Positions 1 to 5,316 of a DNA stretch of 7,313 nt are shown piece by piece; position 1 is the stretch's first letter; the number at the start of each line of letters is the position of its first letter. The translations under genes and the position numbers were made by a program. The notes under the pieces were generated by a model. The model was not told the DNA's origin, searched no databases, and was given only the letters and a program-made list of their open reading frames with translations. This DNA is from JAKQDP01 sp964536975 (GTDB lineage Bacteria > Patescibacteriota > Patescibacteriia > 2-01-FULL-39-33), in assembly GCA_964536975.1 (NCBI GenBank), contig CAZHYS010000023.1:1-7313 (forward strand), in the 5' to 3' direction.

Positions 1-2
1 GA

Positions 3-51
3 GAGCATAATTTTAAAAGAGCCCTAATAGGGCTCTTTTAAAATTATGCTC
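3..51 (-). terminator. Perfect palindrome, probable intrinsic terminator of the tRNA-Asn gene
   Basis: The stretch is a perfect inverted repeat: 23-bp arms at 3-25 and 29-51 around a 3-nt centre. The inner part has the usual terminator form, an A-run, a GC-rich stem (AGAGCCC paired with GGGCTCT) and a T-run, and would work in both directions. It begins at the 3' end of the tRNA-Asn gene, and its outermost bases overlap the discriminator and last acceptor base. The pairing extends about 10 bp beyond a normal terminator stem. Symmetry stops at 3/51, because bases 1-2 do not pair with 52-53. Confidence 0.85.
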
Positions 52-140
52 CGCGAACTGGATTCGAACCAGTAACCTACCGGTTACACTTGTCTCTAAC
101 TTTCGTTAAAGGGTGGACTATATCATTGCCGTATTCGTTT

Positions 141-167
141 AGATTCCTCCACTGCGGTCGGAATGAC
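141..167. repeat. Dispersed-type repeat sequence inside the intron, between P7 strands
   Basis: On the minus strand this reads GTCATTCCGACC, then GCAGTGGAGGAATCT. I recognise the pattern (GTCATTCCGACC, a short variable part, GGAGGAATCT) as a common intergenic repeat in CPR and some Bacteroidota draft genomes; this is from memory and was not searched. It lies between the two P7 strands, in the P8 or adjacent peripheral domain, where an insertion would be tolerated by the catalytic core. Confidence 0.5.
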
Positions 168-308
168 AAACAAATTTAGGCATCGAGCGCTTCGACCTAT
201 TGCATAGGCCTACTCCCTTGCCCGCCTTCGCATAAAGCTTAAGCGAGGTAAAACGGGATAGTCTCTGCACGTTTCTCCGCCGTGGCGAAGACTTCGCTCA
301 GGATTACC

Positions 309-332
309 TTGACCTCCCCCTACCCCCTCCTT
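309..332. repeat. 24-bp pyrimidine-rich repeat, copy 1 (inside intron)
   Basis: This 24-bp sequence starts TTGACCTCCCCC and ends CCCCTCCTT. It recurs exactly at 430-453, 121 bp away in the same orientation. It sits directly 5' (on the sense strand) of the conserved core strand at 305-296. It is flanked by a small hairpin (TCCGCC/GGCGGA, 334-348) and an imperfect purine-rich partner near 361-378, so the copy can fold back on itself. On the sense strand the repeat has two runs of five G, so a quadruplex is possible. Confidence 0.85.
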
Positions 333-429
333 TCCGCCCAAGGCGGACGGGCATCAAAAAGGGGAAGAAGAGTGAGGGCTTCCCTGAATTCACTCGATTA
401 TTCATTCTATGGTTTCCCGGGAGATTGTT

Positions 430-453
430 TTGACCTCCCCCTACCCCCTCCTT
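430..453. repeat. 24-bp pyrimidine-rich repeat, copy 2 (inside intron)
   Basis: This is an exact second copy of the repeat at 309-332. Here it is followed by a purine-rich complementary stretch (AAGGAGAGGG, 459-468), giving a hairpin with a short loop that would fall in the P2 region of the intron. Two identical copies in one 408-nt intron point to insertion or duplication of a mobile palindromic repeat. Confidence 0.85.
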
Positions 454-569
454 CAGACAAGGAGAGGGAAAGGATAGAAGCTGCGTATTTGTTCACAGCC
501 GGTTGCTCTACCATTGAGCTATCGCGGAATATGTTTTTTCAAGGTTCTATAACCAATGACACATAAAAC

Positions 570-598
570 ATTTTAACAAAAAAAAATTAAGTAGTCAA
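570..598 (-). promoter_or_regulatory. Probable sigma-70-type promoter of tRNA-Asn
   Basis: On the minus strand there is a -35 TTGACT (598-593), a 17-bp spacer containing a run of nine T, and a -10 TAAAAT (575-570) preceded by TGT, which makes it an extended -10. The expected transcription start is near 562, about 34 nt ahead of the mature tRNA 5' end. The same TGTTAAAAT core with a 17-bp spacer occurs before rubrerythrin. Confidence 0.7.
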
Positions 599-607
599 CT
601 ATAAAAA

Positions 608-1049
608 GTAACGAGTAACCAGTAATTAGTAACCGGGGTTTCTATATTGATTTTCTGCTGACCTAATCAACCCGTTCAATAGTTTCCTAATACTATTTGC
701 CGCTTCACCCAAGTCCTTACAGCATCCATTATCAATATATCCTAAATCTCTCGACAGTATTAAAAAATTTTGCACTTCTGCTAGCGAACCCCTGGCTTGG
801 TAATAGAACTTAATCTTATCCTTAAAATGAAATCTTTCAAAGCCTTCGGAGATATTTGCTGTAATGGAACTTGCCGCACGCCTCAATTAATCAGTTATTC
901 CAAATCTTTCATTGGACGGAAAAGTATTAGTGATTTTATATATTTTCAGCACCAATCTATGACCCTGTTTCCAAACTTCCAAATCATAAAAATTATTTAT
1001 TTCCACCATAATAATCTACGCTCGTTACTCATTACCCATTACTCGTTAC
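608..1049. mobile_element. Putative small element with inverted heptamer arrays, carrying a four-helix-bundle pseudogene
   Basis: The left edge (608-635) is four tandem heptamers: gtaacga, gtaacca, gtaatta, gtaaccg. The right edge (1022-1049), read on the opposite strand, is again four: gtaacga, gtaatgg, gtaatga, gtaacga. Aligned as inverted repeats they match at 22 of 28 positions. The space between is almost filled by one broken four-helix-bundle gene, whose stop codon lies inside the left array. A short TAAAAA lies just outside each edge (602-607 and 1055-1060, the second 5 nt beyond the array) and could be a target duplication, but it is low-complexity. No transposase is present, so any movement would need enzymes acting in trans. 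The element sits 4 nt after the rpoD stop codon. That it is mobile is inference; the repeat structure is directly seen. Confidence 0.5.
626..1009 (-). pseudogene. Four-helix-bundle protein (S23/Avd-like), interrupted by an in-frame TAA
   Basis: Starting at the ATG at 1009, translation gives MVEINNFYDLEVWKQGHRLV and continues to ERFGITD at residue 40, then TAA (889-887), then LRRAASSITANISEGFERF in the same frame to a stop at 626. Family members usually read FGLTSQLRRAA.SIPANIAEG, so the stop stands exactly where a conserved Gln (CAA or CAG) is expected; one C-to-T change explains it. The GSLAE and ARDLGY-like segments downstream (GSLAEVQNF, SRDLGYID) are intact. Without the stop the product would be about 127 residues, normal for the family. 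Restart at the TTG (886) would give 86 aa lacking the first helix. Related proteins are encoded in 23S rRNA intervening sequences or assist diversity-generating retroelements, but no reverse transcriptase is near. Alternatives are a sequencing error or strain variation. Confidence 0.85.
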
Positions 1050-1053
1050 GCCC

Positions 1054-2391
1054 CTAAAAATCCCTCAGCTTTTCCACCCCCTTTATCTTTTCAATCTTTT
1101 CCAGCGCTTTAGCTTCTATCTGCCGGATGCGTTCGCGAGTGACGTCAAACTCCTGCCCCACTTCTTCCAAAGTGTGTGCCACGCCATCCTTAAGGCCAAA
1201 CCGCATCTCCAGCACTTTCTGTTCCCGCGGCGTCAACTCGGAAATCACCTGATTGACATAATCGCGCAACACTTCCAGCGCCGCGGCCCGATCCGGACTG
1301 ATCGTCTTTCTGTCCTCAATAAAATCTTCCAAGACGCTGTCGTCACTATCGTCGCCGACCGGCGTGCCCAAAGAAATCGTCTCCTGCGAAATCTTGATGA
1401 TATGATTGACCTTCTCCAGTTCCTCGCCCATTTCCGCGGCAATTTCTTCCGGCATCGGCTCACGACCAAGATCCTGCACCAGCCGTCGCTCCACCTGCTG
1501 AAACTTGTTGATGTTTTCCACCATATGCACGGGAATACGAATAGTTCGCGACTGATCGGCCAGCGACCGAGTGATCGCCTGCCTGATCCACCAAGTGGCA
1601 TAAGTGGAAAATTTGTAACCCTTGCGATAATCAAATTTGTCTACCGCGCGGAAAAGTCCGATATTCCCCTCTTGGATCAAATCCAATAGTGACAAGCTCT
1701 TGCCGGTGAATTTTTTGGCAATGGAAACCACTAGCCGCAGATTGGCTTTGATGAGCTGTTGGCGCGCTTCCAATTCGCCCCGCTCAATCCGTTTGGCCAG
1801 CGACACCTCTTCGTCTGATTTTAAAAGCGGTACCCGGCCGATTTCTCGCAAATACATCTGAATGGAATCAGTGGAAATATCGCCCAGACTCATTTCGCCG
1901 ATGGCAATGGCGGCCTTAGATTTTTTCTTTTCCTTTTTCTTGGCCTCTTTCTTGTCTTCTTTCTTTTCTTCGTCTTTTTTGAACACGGACGAAAAAATTC
2001 CCCCCGCTTCCGCCAGGGAAATATTTTGCCGGTCCAAATCTTCAAGCAAATCCTCCAGCCGACCGACATACTCTTCCAAGTCTGGCAAAGCGATAAGCAC
2101 TTCTTGTTCGGTAATAAAACCGCGCGATCGTCCTTTCTTGATCAGGTTTTGGATCGCTTCTTCGTCGGCTTGGATTTTTGGCGGAGAAATTTTTTTCTTC
2201 CCGCTCCCGAGAGTAGTCCTCTTGGCGCGTTTGGCGGCCTGATGTTTGCGGCCGGCCGATTTTATTTTGTTTTTGCGCTTGGCCGAGGACTGAGTTTTTT
2301 TGTTTTTGTGGGAGCTGATTTTTTTTCCTACCTTCTTCTTGGCTGCTCGCTTGCTTTTGGCTTTTTTACCTTTAATTTTCTTCGAAGGCAT
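1054..2391 (-). CDS. rpoD: RNA polymerase primary sigma factor (RpoD/SigA)
   Basis: The 445-aa product is the housekeeping sigma factor that directs RNA polymerase to -10/-35 promoters. Residues 1-70 are a very basic, Lys-rich tail. Residues 75-130 resemble region 1.1 (IQNLIKKGRSRGFITEQEV). Residues 135-160 are a Lys/Glu-rich charged linker. Region 1.2 begins at about 175 (DSIQMYLREIGRVPLL). Regions 2.1-2.4 cover about 210-285, with the NLRLVVSIAKKF, DLIQEGNIGLFRAVDKFDY and YKFSTYATWWIRQAI signatures. Region 3 spans about 290-365. Region 4 (385-445) has TPREQKVLEMRFGL and the helix-turn-helix HTLEEVGQEFDVTRERIRQI. The gene is complete, starting at ATG and ending in TAG. No Shine-Dalgarno sequence is visible. 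It lies 26 nt after dnaG and is probably co-transcribed, the usual dnaG-rpoD pairing. No terminator follows, because the heptamer-flanked element begins 4 nt past the stop. Confidence 0.97.
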   Translation of the reverse strand: MPSKKIKGKKAKSKRAAKKKVGKKISSHKNKKTQSSAKRKNKIKSAGRKHQAAKRAKRTTLGSGKKKISPPKIQADEEAIQNLIKKGRSRGFITEQEVLIALPDLEEYVGRLEDLLEDLDRQNISLAEAGGIFSSVFKKDEEKKEDKKEAKKKEKKKSKAAIAIGEMSLGDISTDSIQMYLREIGRVPLLKSDEEVSLAKRIERGELEARQQLIKANLRLVVSIAKKFTGKSLSLLDLIQEGNIGLFRAVDKFDYRKGYKFSTYATWWIRQAITRSLADQSRTIRIPVHMVENINKFQQVERRLVQDLGREPMPEEIAAEMGEELEKVNHIIKISQETISLGTPVGDDSDDSVLEDFIEDRKTISPDRAAALEVLRDYVNQVISELTPREQKVLEMRFGLKDGVAHTLEEVGQEFDVTRERIRQIEAKALEKIEKIKGVEKLRDF

Positions 2392-2417
2392 TTTTATTTT
2401 AAAAAAATTATTTTTGG

Positions 2418-4244
2418 TTAATGGTTCTTTTCGGCGATCAAATCCTGCAATCGGCGATAAATTTCTTCCGCCTGATCGCGATCGCCGCTCTTTTCCGCCC
2501 GTTCCAAATCTTGTTTCAGGGAATTGATAGACTGCTCCAAAGCGGAGCTCTTGGACATTTTGAGCAGGGCGTCAAATTCTTTGCCGGCCGTGGCCGCGTC
2601 CAGATCGCTAAAGATATCCTGACCGAACAAAAATGACTCATTCAAAAAATCGGTCGTTTCTTCGTCGTCCCGAAAATAAGCGGCAAAAAAATCCAACAGA
2701 TTATTTTGGCTGGTGGAGTTATCCACAGCCAATTTATCCACAGGGTCAACATTTTTAGTATAAAATAATACGATTTTTTTGTAAAGCTCTTGTGGCCGGC
2801 CCAAAGCGAGATATTCATTGAGGCCGGCGGTCGCCAGTTTTACAAACAGCTTCGGAAAAATAAAGCCCAAACCGAGCATCTTCTTCAATAAGACGGTCTG
2901 ACGGTCATCCTGGGGCCGCTTGAGGCCTATTTTGGCCGTTTCTAGAGGCTTCACGGCAGTAGCGGTGTGAACGACCCTGACCTTGGCCAAAAGCTCTCTA
3001 AGCACATTTTCCGACACATCCAACCGCTTGGCCAGCTCCCTGATCCAATGGTCTTTTTCAATCGGGTTGCCGATTTGGCTGATTTTTTCCAAGAGAAATT
3101 TGCCGATCGCTTTTTTGTCTTCCGGCTTGCCGACATCCCACTTGCCGAGCGCGACCGCGAAAAAATAATCCATTGCCGGCTGGGCCGCGGCAATCGCCTG
3201 CCGCCAATCATCAGGGCTGTTTTTGACGCACTCGCCCGGATCCTTGCCCTGCGGCAAGGTGATCACCCGGACATTCATCTCTTCGCCCAGCGCCAAGTCA
3301 ATGCTCCGCTCGGCGGCCTGCCGGCCAGCCGCGTCCATATCAAGCGCAATCGCCAGATTGTTGGAATATCTTTTGAGTATCTTGATTTGCTCCGGTGTCA
3401 AAGCAGTGCCGGAAATTGCCACGACATTTTTCACTCCCGCCTGATGCGACGGGATAACGTCCATATACCCTTCCACCAATATCACCAGGTCTTCGCTTTT
3501 TATTGCCGCCTTAGCTTGATAAAAGCCGTACAGTATCGCGCTCTTGTTGTAAATCTGCGTCTGCGGGGAGTTGATGTATTTGGCGCCTTCGTCCGCCTTC
3601 ATTGTCCGCGCGCCAAAGCCGACTGTCCGGCCATGCAAATCCAAAATGGGAAACGTAATCCGGTCGCGGAAACGGTCATAAAATCCGCTGCCCTGGTTTT
3701 TTTTGACGGTCAGTCCAGCGGCAAAAATTTCCGCCTCTTTGAATTTGCGGCTAGACAAAAATTTCAACAGATTGTCCCACGAGTCAGCGGCATAGCCCAG
3801 TTGGAAATCTTCAATCGTCTCTTCGGTCAGTCCCCGATTTTTCAGATAATCGCGCGCCGCCGCGCCGGCCGACGATTCCAATAGAATCTTATGCCAATAC
3901 CGGGCGGCCAATTGGCAGATGTCGTACAATTTGTTTTTTTGATTATCCTCCGTGATGTTGGTGTTGGACAATGTCACGCCCGCCTTCTTCGCCAGCACTC
4001 TTAGCGTCTCGCCGAATTCCAAATTTTCCATTTTCATCAAAAAATCAAAAATGTCCCCGCCTTCGCCGCAGCCAAAACACTTCCAAATCTGCCTCGGCCG
4101 GCTGATCATCAGTGACGGCGTTTTTTCATTATGAAAAGGACAAAGAGCCTTGTAATTGGCTCCTGCCGGTATCAATTTGATGTATTCGCCCATCAAATCA
4201 ACGAGGTCAATTTTCGCTTTGATTTCGTCAATCTCCCGCGACAT
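2418..4244 (-). CDS. dnaG: DNA primase DnaG
   Basis: DnaG makes RNA primers at the replication fork together with the DnaB helicase. Counting from the ATG at 4244 (608 aa), the N-terminal zinc ribbon has CPFHNEKTPS (C35, H38) and CFGCG (C56, C59). The RNA-polymerase core follows, with the FGART motif near residue 210. The Toprim domain has VEGYMD (E258) and ALDMDAAG (D302, D304), so the metal-binding residues are intact. The C-terminal part, from about residue 430, is divergent, as is normal for the helicase-binding domain. An upstream TTG at 4277 would add 11 residues. I prefer the ATG because it puts the first zinc Cys at residue 35, close to family position, and cuts the overlap with the dedA gene to 17 nt. 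Neither start has a clear Shine-Dalgarno sequence. The overlap suggests translational coupling with dedA. Confidence 0.96.
   Translation of the reverse strand: MSREIDEIKAKIDLVDLMGEYIKLIPAGANYKALCPFHNEKTPSLMISRPRQIWKCFGCGEGGDIFDFLMKMENLEFGETLRVLAKKAGVTLSNTNITEDNQKNKLYDICQLAARYWHKILLESSAGAAARDYLKNRGLTEETIEDFQLGYAADSWDNLLKFLSSRKFKEAEIFAAGLTVKKNQGSGFYDRFRDRITFPILDLHGRTVGFGARTMKADEGAKYINSPQTQIYNKSAILYGFYQAKAAIKSEDLVILVEGYMDVIPSHQAGVKNVVAISGTALTPEQIKILKRYSNNLAIALDMDAAGRQAAERSIDLALGEEMNVRVITLPQGKDPGECVKNSPDDWRQAIAAAQPAMDYFFAVALGKWDVGKPEDKKAIGKFLLEKISQIGNPIEKDHWIRELAKRLDVSENVLRELLAKVRVVHTATAVKPLETAKIGLKRPQDDRQTVLLKKMLGLGFIFPKLFVKLATAGLNEYLALGRPQELYKKIVLFYTKNVDPVDKLAVDNSTSQNNLLDFFAAYFRDDEETTDFLNESFLFGQDIFSDLDAATAGKEFDALLKMSKSSALEQSINSLKQDLERAEKSGDRDQAEEIYRRLQDLIAEKNH
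2719..2742. promoter_or_regulatory. Two adjacent perfect DnaA-box sequences inside dnaG
   Basis: TTATCCACA, the strict consensus of high-affinity DnaA boxes, occurs at 2719-2727 and again at 2734-2742, same orientation, 6 bp apart. They lie within the coding sequence for the divergent C-terminal domain of dnaG and encode repeated Val-Asp codons (VDKLAVDN). Binding could tie dnaG-rpoD expression to DnaA levels or titrate DnaA. The sequences are seen; the function is inference, and a codon-level duplication is a simple alternative. Confidence 0.4.
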
Positions 4245-4824
4245 ATCTTTTTGCTTTGATGATTTTGCTTGAGACAAAACGGAATAATACCAATACCAGC
4301 ACCCCCAGCAACACCAGGTATTTTATATGAGAATTGTATTTTTGCAAATGTGTCCAAGATAGGCCCATGCCGTAGCCAAGCACGACGACAATCATCAGCC
4401 ACAACAAGACACTGATAAGATTGTAATAAAAAAATTTTTTGTACGGCACTTTTTTGTAGCCGGAAGTCACCATTGTAATCGTCCGGGTGCCGTAAATAAA
4501 TTTGCACAAGATAATCAGCTTGCCGTAATGATGTTCAAAATAATGATCAAAATATCTGTTGTGATAATTCTTCAAGCACAAAAAGTCTTTGCCTTTGGTG
4601 ATGAGATTCTGCCCTTTGAGGCCGAGAAGATACCAGAGACTGTCGGAAAAAATCGTGCCGGCAAAACCGAGCGCGACGACAATGAAGATATTGAAATAGC
4701 CGAGCGACGCCAGAAATGCCGCCGCCAAAATAAAAAGCTCTCCGCCGACAATCGCGCCGAGAAACACGATGATATAGCCGTATTGCTGTAAAAAATGAAG
4801 GAAAATTGGAATCAATTCTTGCAT
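4228..4824 (-). CDS. DedA-family (VTT/SNARE-associated) inner-membrane protein
   Basis: The 198-aa product is a polytopic membrane protein of the DedA family, whose members include lipid scramblase/flippase-like transporters needed for envelope homeostasis; the substrate cannot be told from sequence. Hydrophobic segments lie at about 16-38, 43-67, 130-155 and 167-184. Family marks are GGELFILAAAFLASLG (acidic E29 in the first re-entrant region), GTIFSDSLWYLLG (D61) and FIYGTRTITMVTSGY (R114, G122), the conserved Phe-x-x-x-Arg...Gly signature. It starts at ATG 4824, 9 nt after the superoxide reductase stop, and its TGA stop lies 17 nt inside dnaG, so it appears to be an operon member. The length is typical. 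Its presence between an oxygen-defence gene and dnaG probably reflects operon shuffling rather than shared function. Confidence 0.9.
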   Translation of the reverse strand: MQELIPIFLHFLQQYGYIIVFLGAIVGGELFILAAAFLASLGYFNIFIVVALGFAGTIFSDSLWYLLGLKGQNLITKGKDFLCLKNYHNRYFDHYFEHHYGKLIILCKFIYGTRTITMVTSGYKKVPYKKFFYYNLISVLLWLMIVVVLGYGMGLSWTHLQKYNSHIKYLVLLGVLVLVLFRFVSSKIIKAKRYVAGD

Positions 4825-4833
4825 AGCTCTGCT

Positions 4834-5214
4834 TTATTGCGACCGCCACAGGCCGTGCAAATTGCAATATTCTCGGGCAATGATGTTTTCGCCGTCAACC
4901 GCAAAATCCGCCTCTGGCGCGTCCCCGGGTTTGAGAAACTGGCGATAACTCTTGCCATCAATAATTGCTTCAATCCATTCAATGTAATGGCTCTCCTCCA
5001 TCGGATGCGGAACCGAACCGATTTTCACCTTGATGCCGGTAGCAATTTTTTCTATCACCGGCACATGTTTTTCTACTGCCCCGTCAGTGTTGTTTTCTTT
5101 GAGCAGTTCCATCTCTTTCCCGCAACAAACCAATGTTCCGCCGCCGGCATGGACAGTCGCCACCGTGTTGCCGCAGACCGAGCATTTGTAAATTTCATTT
5201 ATTGTTTTGACCAT
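4834..5214 (-). CDS. dfx: Desulfoferrodoxin / superoxide reductase (class II, 2Fe-SOR)
   Basis: The 126-aa product is a cytoplasmic enzyme that reduces superoxide to hydrogen peroxide without making oxygen, using electrons from rubredoxin-like donors. The N-terminal desulforedoxin domain has C11-x2-C14 and C30-C31, the ligands of the Fe(Cys)4 centre. The catalytic domain has the EKHVP motif (E48, K49, H50), H70, H76, C117 and H120, which form the Fe(His)4Cys active site and its catalytic Lys. All key residues are present and the length fits class II enzymes. The start ATG (5214) gives the expected N-terminus (short lead, then EIYKCSVCGN). It lies 2 nt from an assembly gap, so the promoter and ribosome-binding site are not visible. 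It is probably the first gene seen of the dfx-dedA-dnaG-rpoD run. Its product peroxide suits the nearby rubrerythrin. Confidence 0.96.
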   Translation of the reverse strand: MVKTINEIYKCSVCGNTVATVHAGGGTLVCCGKEMELLKENNTDGAVEKHVPVIEKIATGIKVKIGSVPHPMEESHYIEWIEAIIDGKSYRQFLKPGDAPEADFAVDGENIIAREYCNLHGLWRSQ

Positions 5215-5216
5215 GG

Positions 5217-5316
5217 NNNNNNNNNNNNNNNNNNNNNNNNNNNNNNNNNNNNNNNNNNNNNNNNNNNNNNNNNNNNNNNNNNNNNNNNNNNNNNNNNNNN
5301 NNNNNNNNNNNNNNNN
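5217..5316. other. Assembly gap of 100 Ns
   Basis: Exactly 100 N bases, the conventional placeholder for a scaffold gap of unknown length. It begins 2 nt upstream of the dfx start codon and ends directly at the rubrerythrin stop codon. The true distance is unknown, and a small gene such as rubredoxin, a promoter or a terminator could be missing here. Confidence 0.99.

Larger units (their letters stand above)
87..494 (-). ncRNA. Group I self-splicing intron (IC3/trnL-like) in the tRNA-Asn anticodon
   Basis: The insert is 408 nt and lies between anticodon bases 35 and 36. The 5' exon ends in U and the intron ends in G (87), as group I splicing requires. P1 is visible: exon GGCUGU (500-495) pairs with intron GCAGCU (484-479), with a U-G wobble at the splice site. 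The conserved core strand AATCCTGAGC is at 305-296 and GTGCAGAGACTATCCC at 270-255; both closely resemble the core of cyanobacterial/chloroplast trnL(UAA) introns. P7 forms between AGACTAT (264-258) and ATAGTCC (121-115). P9 is a 7-bp hairpin with a GAAA tetraloop (111-94). I see no clear P10 and no homing endonuclease frame on the sense strand. The peripheral loops are enlarged by repeat sequence. The reading frame antisense to it is not a gene. The intron class is inferred from the core motifs. Confidence 0.92.
49..528 (-). tRNA. tRNA-Asn(GUU), interrupted by a group I intron in the anticodon
   Basis: Read on the minus strand, the 5' exon (528-495) has acceptor TCCGCGA, TA, D-arm GCTC/GAGC with loop AATGGTA, A26, anticodon-stem strand ACCGG and then CTGT. 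The 3' exon (86-49) has TAA, stem strand CCGGT, variable loop AGGTT, T-arm ACTGG/CCAGT with loop TTCGAAT, acceptor strand TCGCGGA and discriminator G. Every stem pairs perfectly. Joining the exons gives anticodon loop CTGTTAA, so the anticodon is GUU (Asn). The loop, T-arm and discriminator G73 also resemble the bacterial tRNA-Asn type. CCA is not encoded (the gene is followed by CAT), so a CCA-adding enzyme must finish the transcript. Identity depends on the splice position: without splicing, the 5' exon plus the start of the intron reads CTGTGAA, which mimics a His (GUG) loop. The U-before, G-at-end rule of group I introns picks Asn. Confidence 0.92.

Noticed and set aside
490..528. tRNA-His(GUG) reading of the 5' half (loop CTGTGAA)
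   Set aside because: No matching 3' stem follows directly. The group I splice rule (U before, G at the end) and the overall body give tRNA-Asn(GUU).
282..566. 94-codon plus-strand reading frame
   Set aside because: It lies antisense to the intron and tRNA 5' exon, encodes low-complexity Pro/Arg-rich sequence from the repeats, and matches no family.
608..1049. CRISPR-like or diversity-generating retroelement locus
   Set aside because: The heptamers have no spacers, and no reverse transcriptase, template repeat or variable repeat is present near the Avd-like gene.
2967..3884. 305-codon plus-strand frame inside dnaG
   Set aside because: It is fully antisense to well-conserved dnaG domains, with no recognisable protein features.
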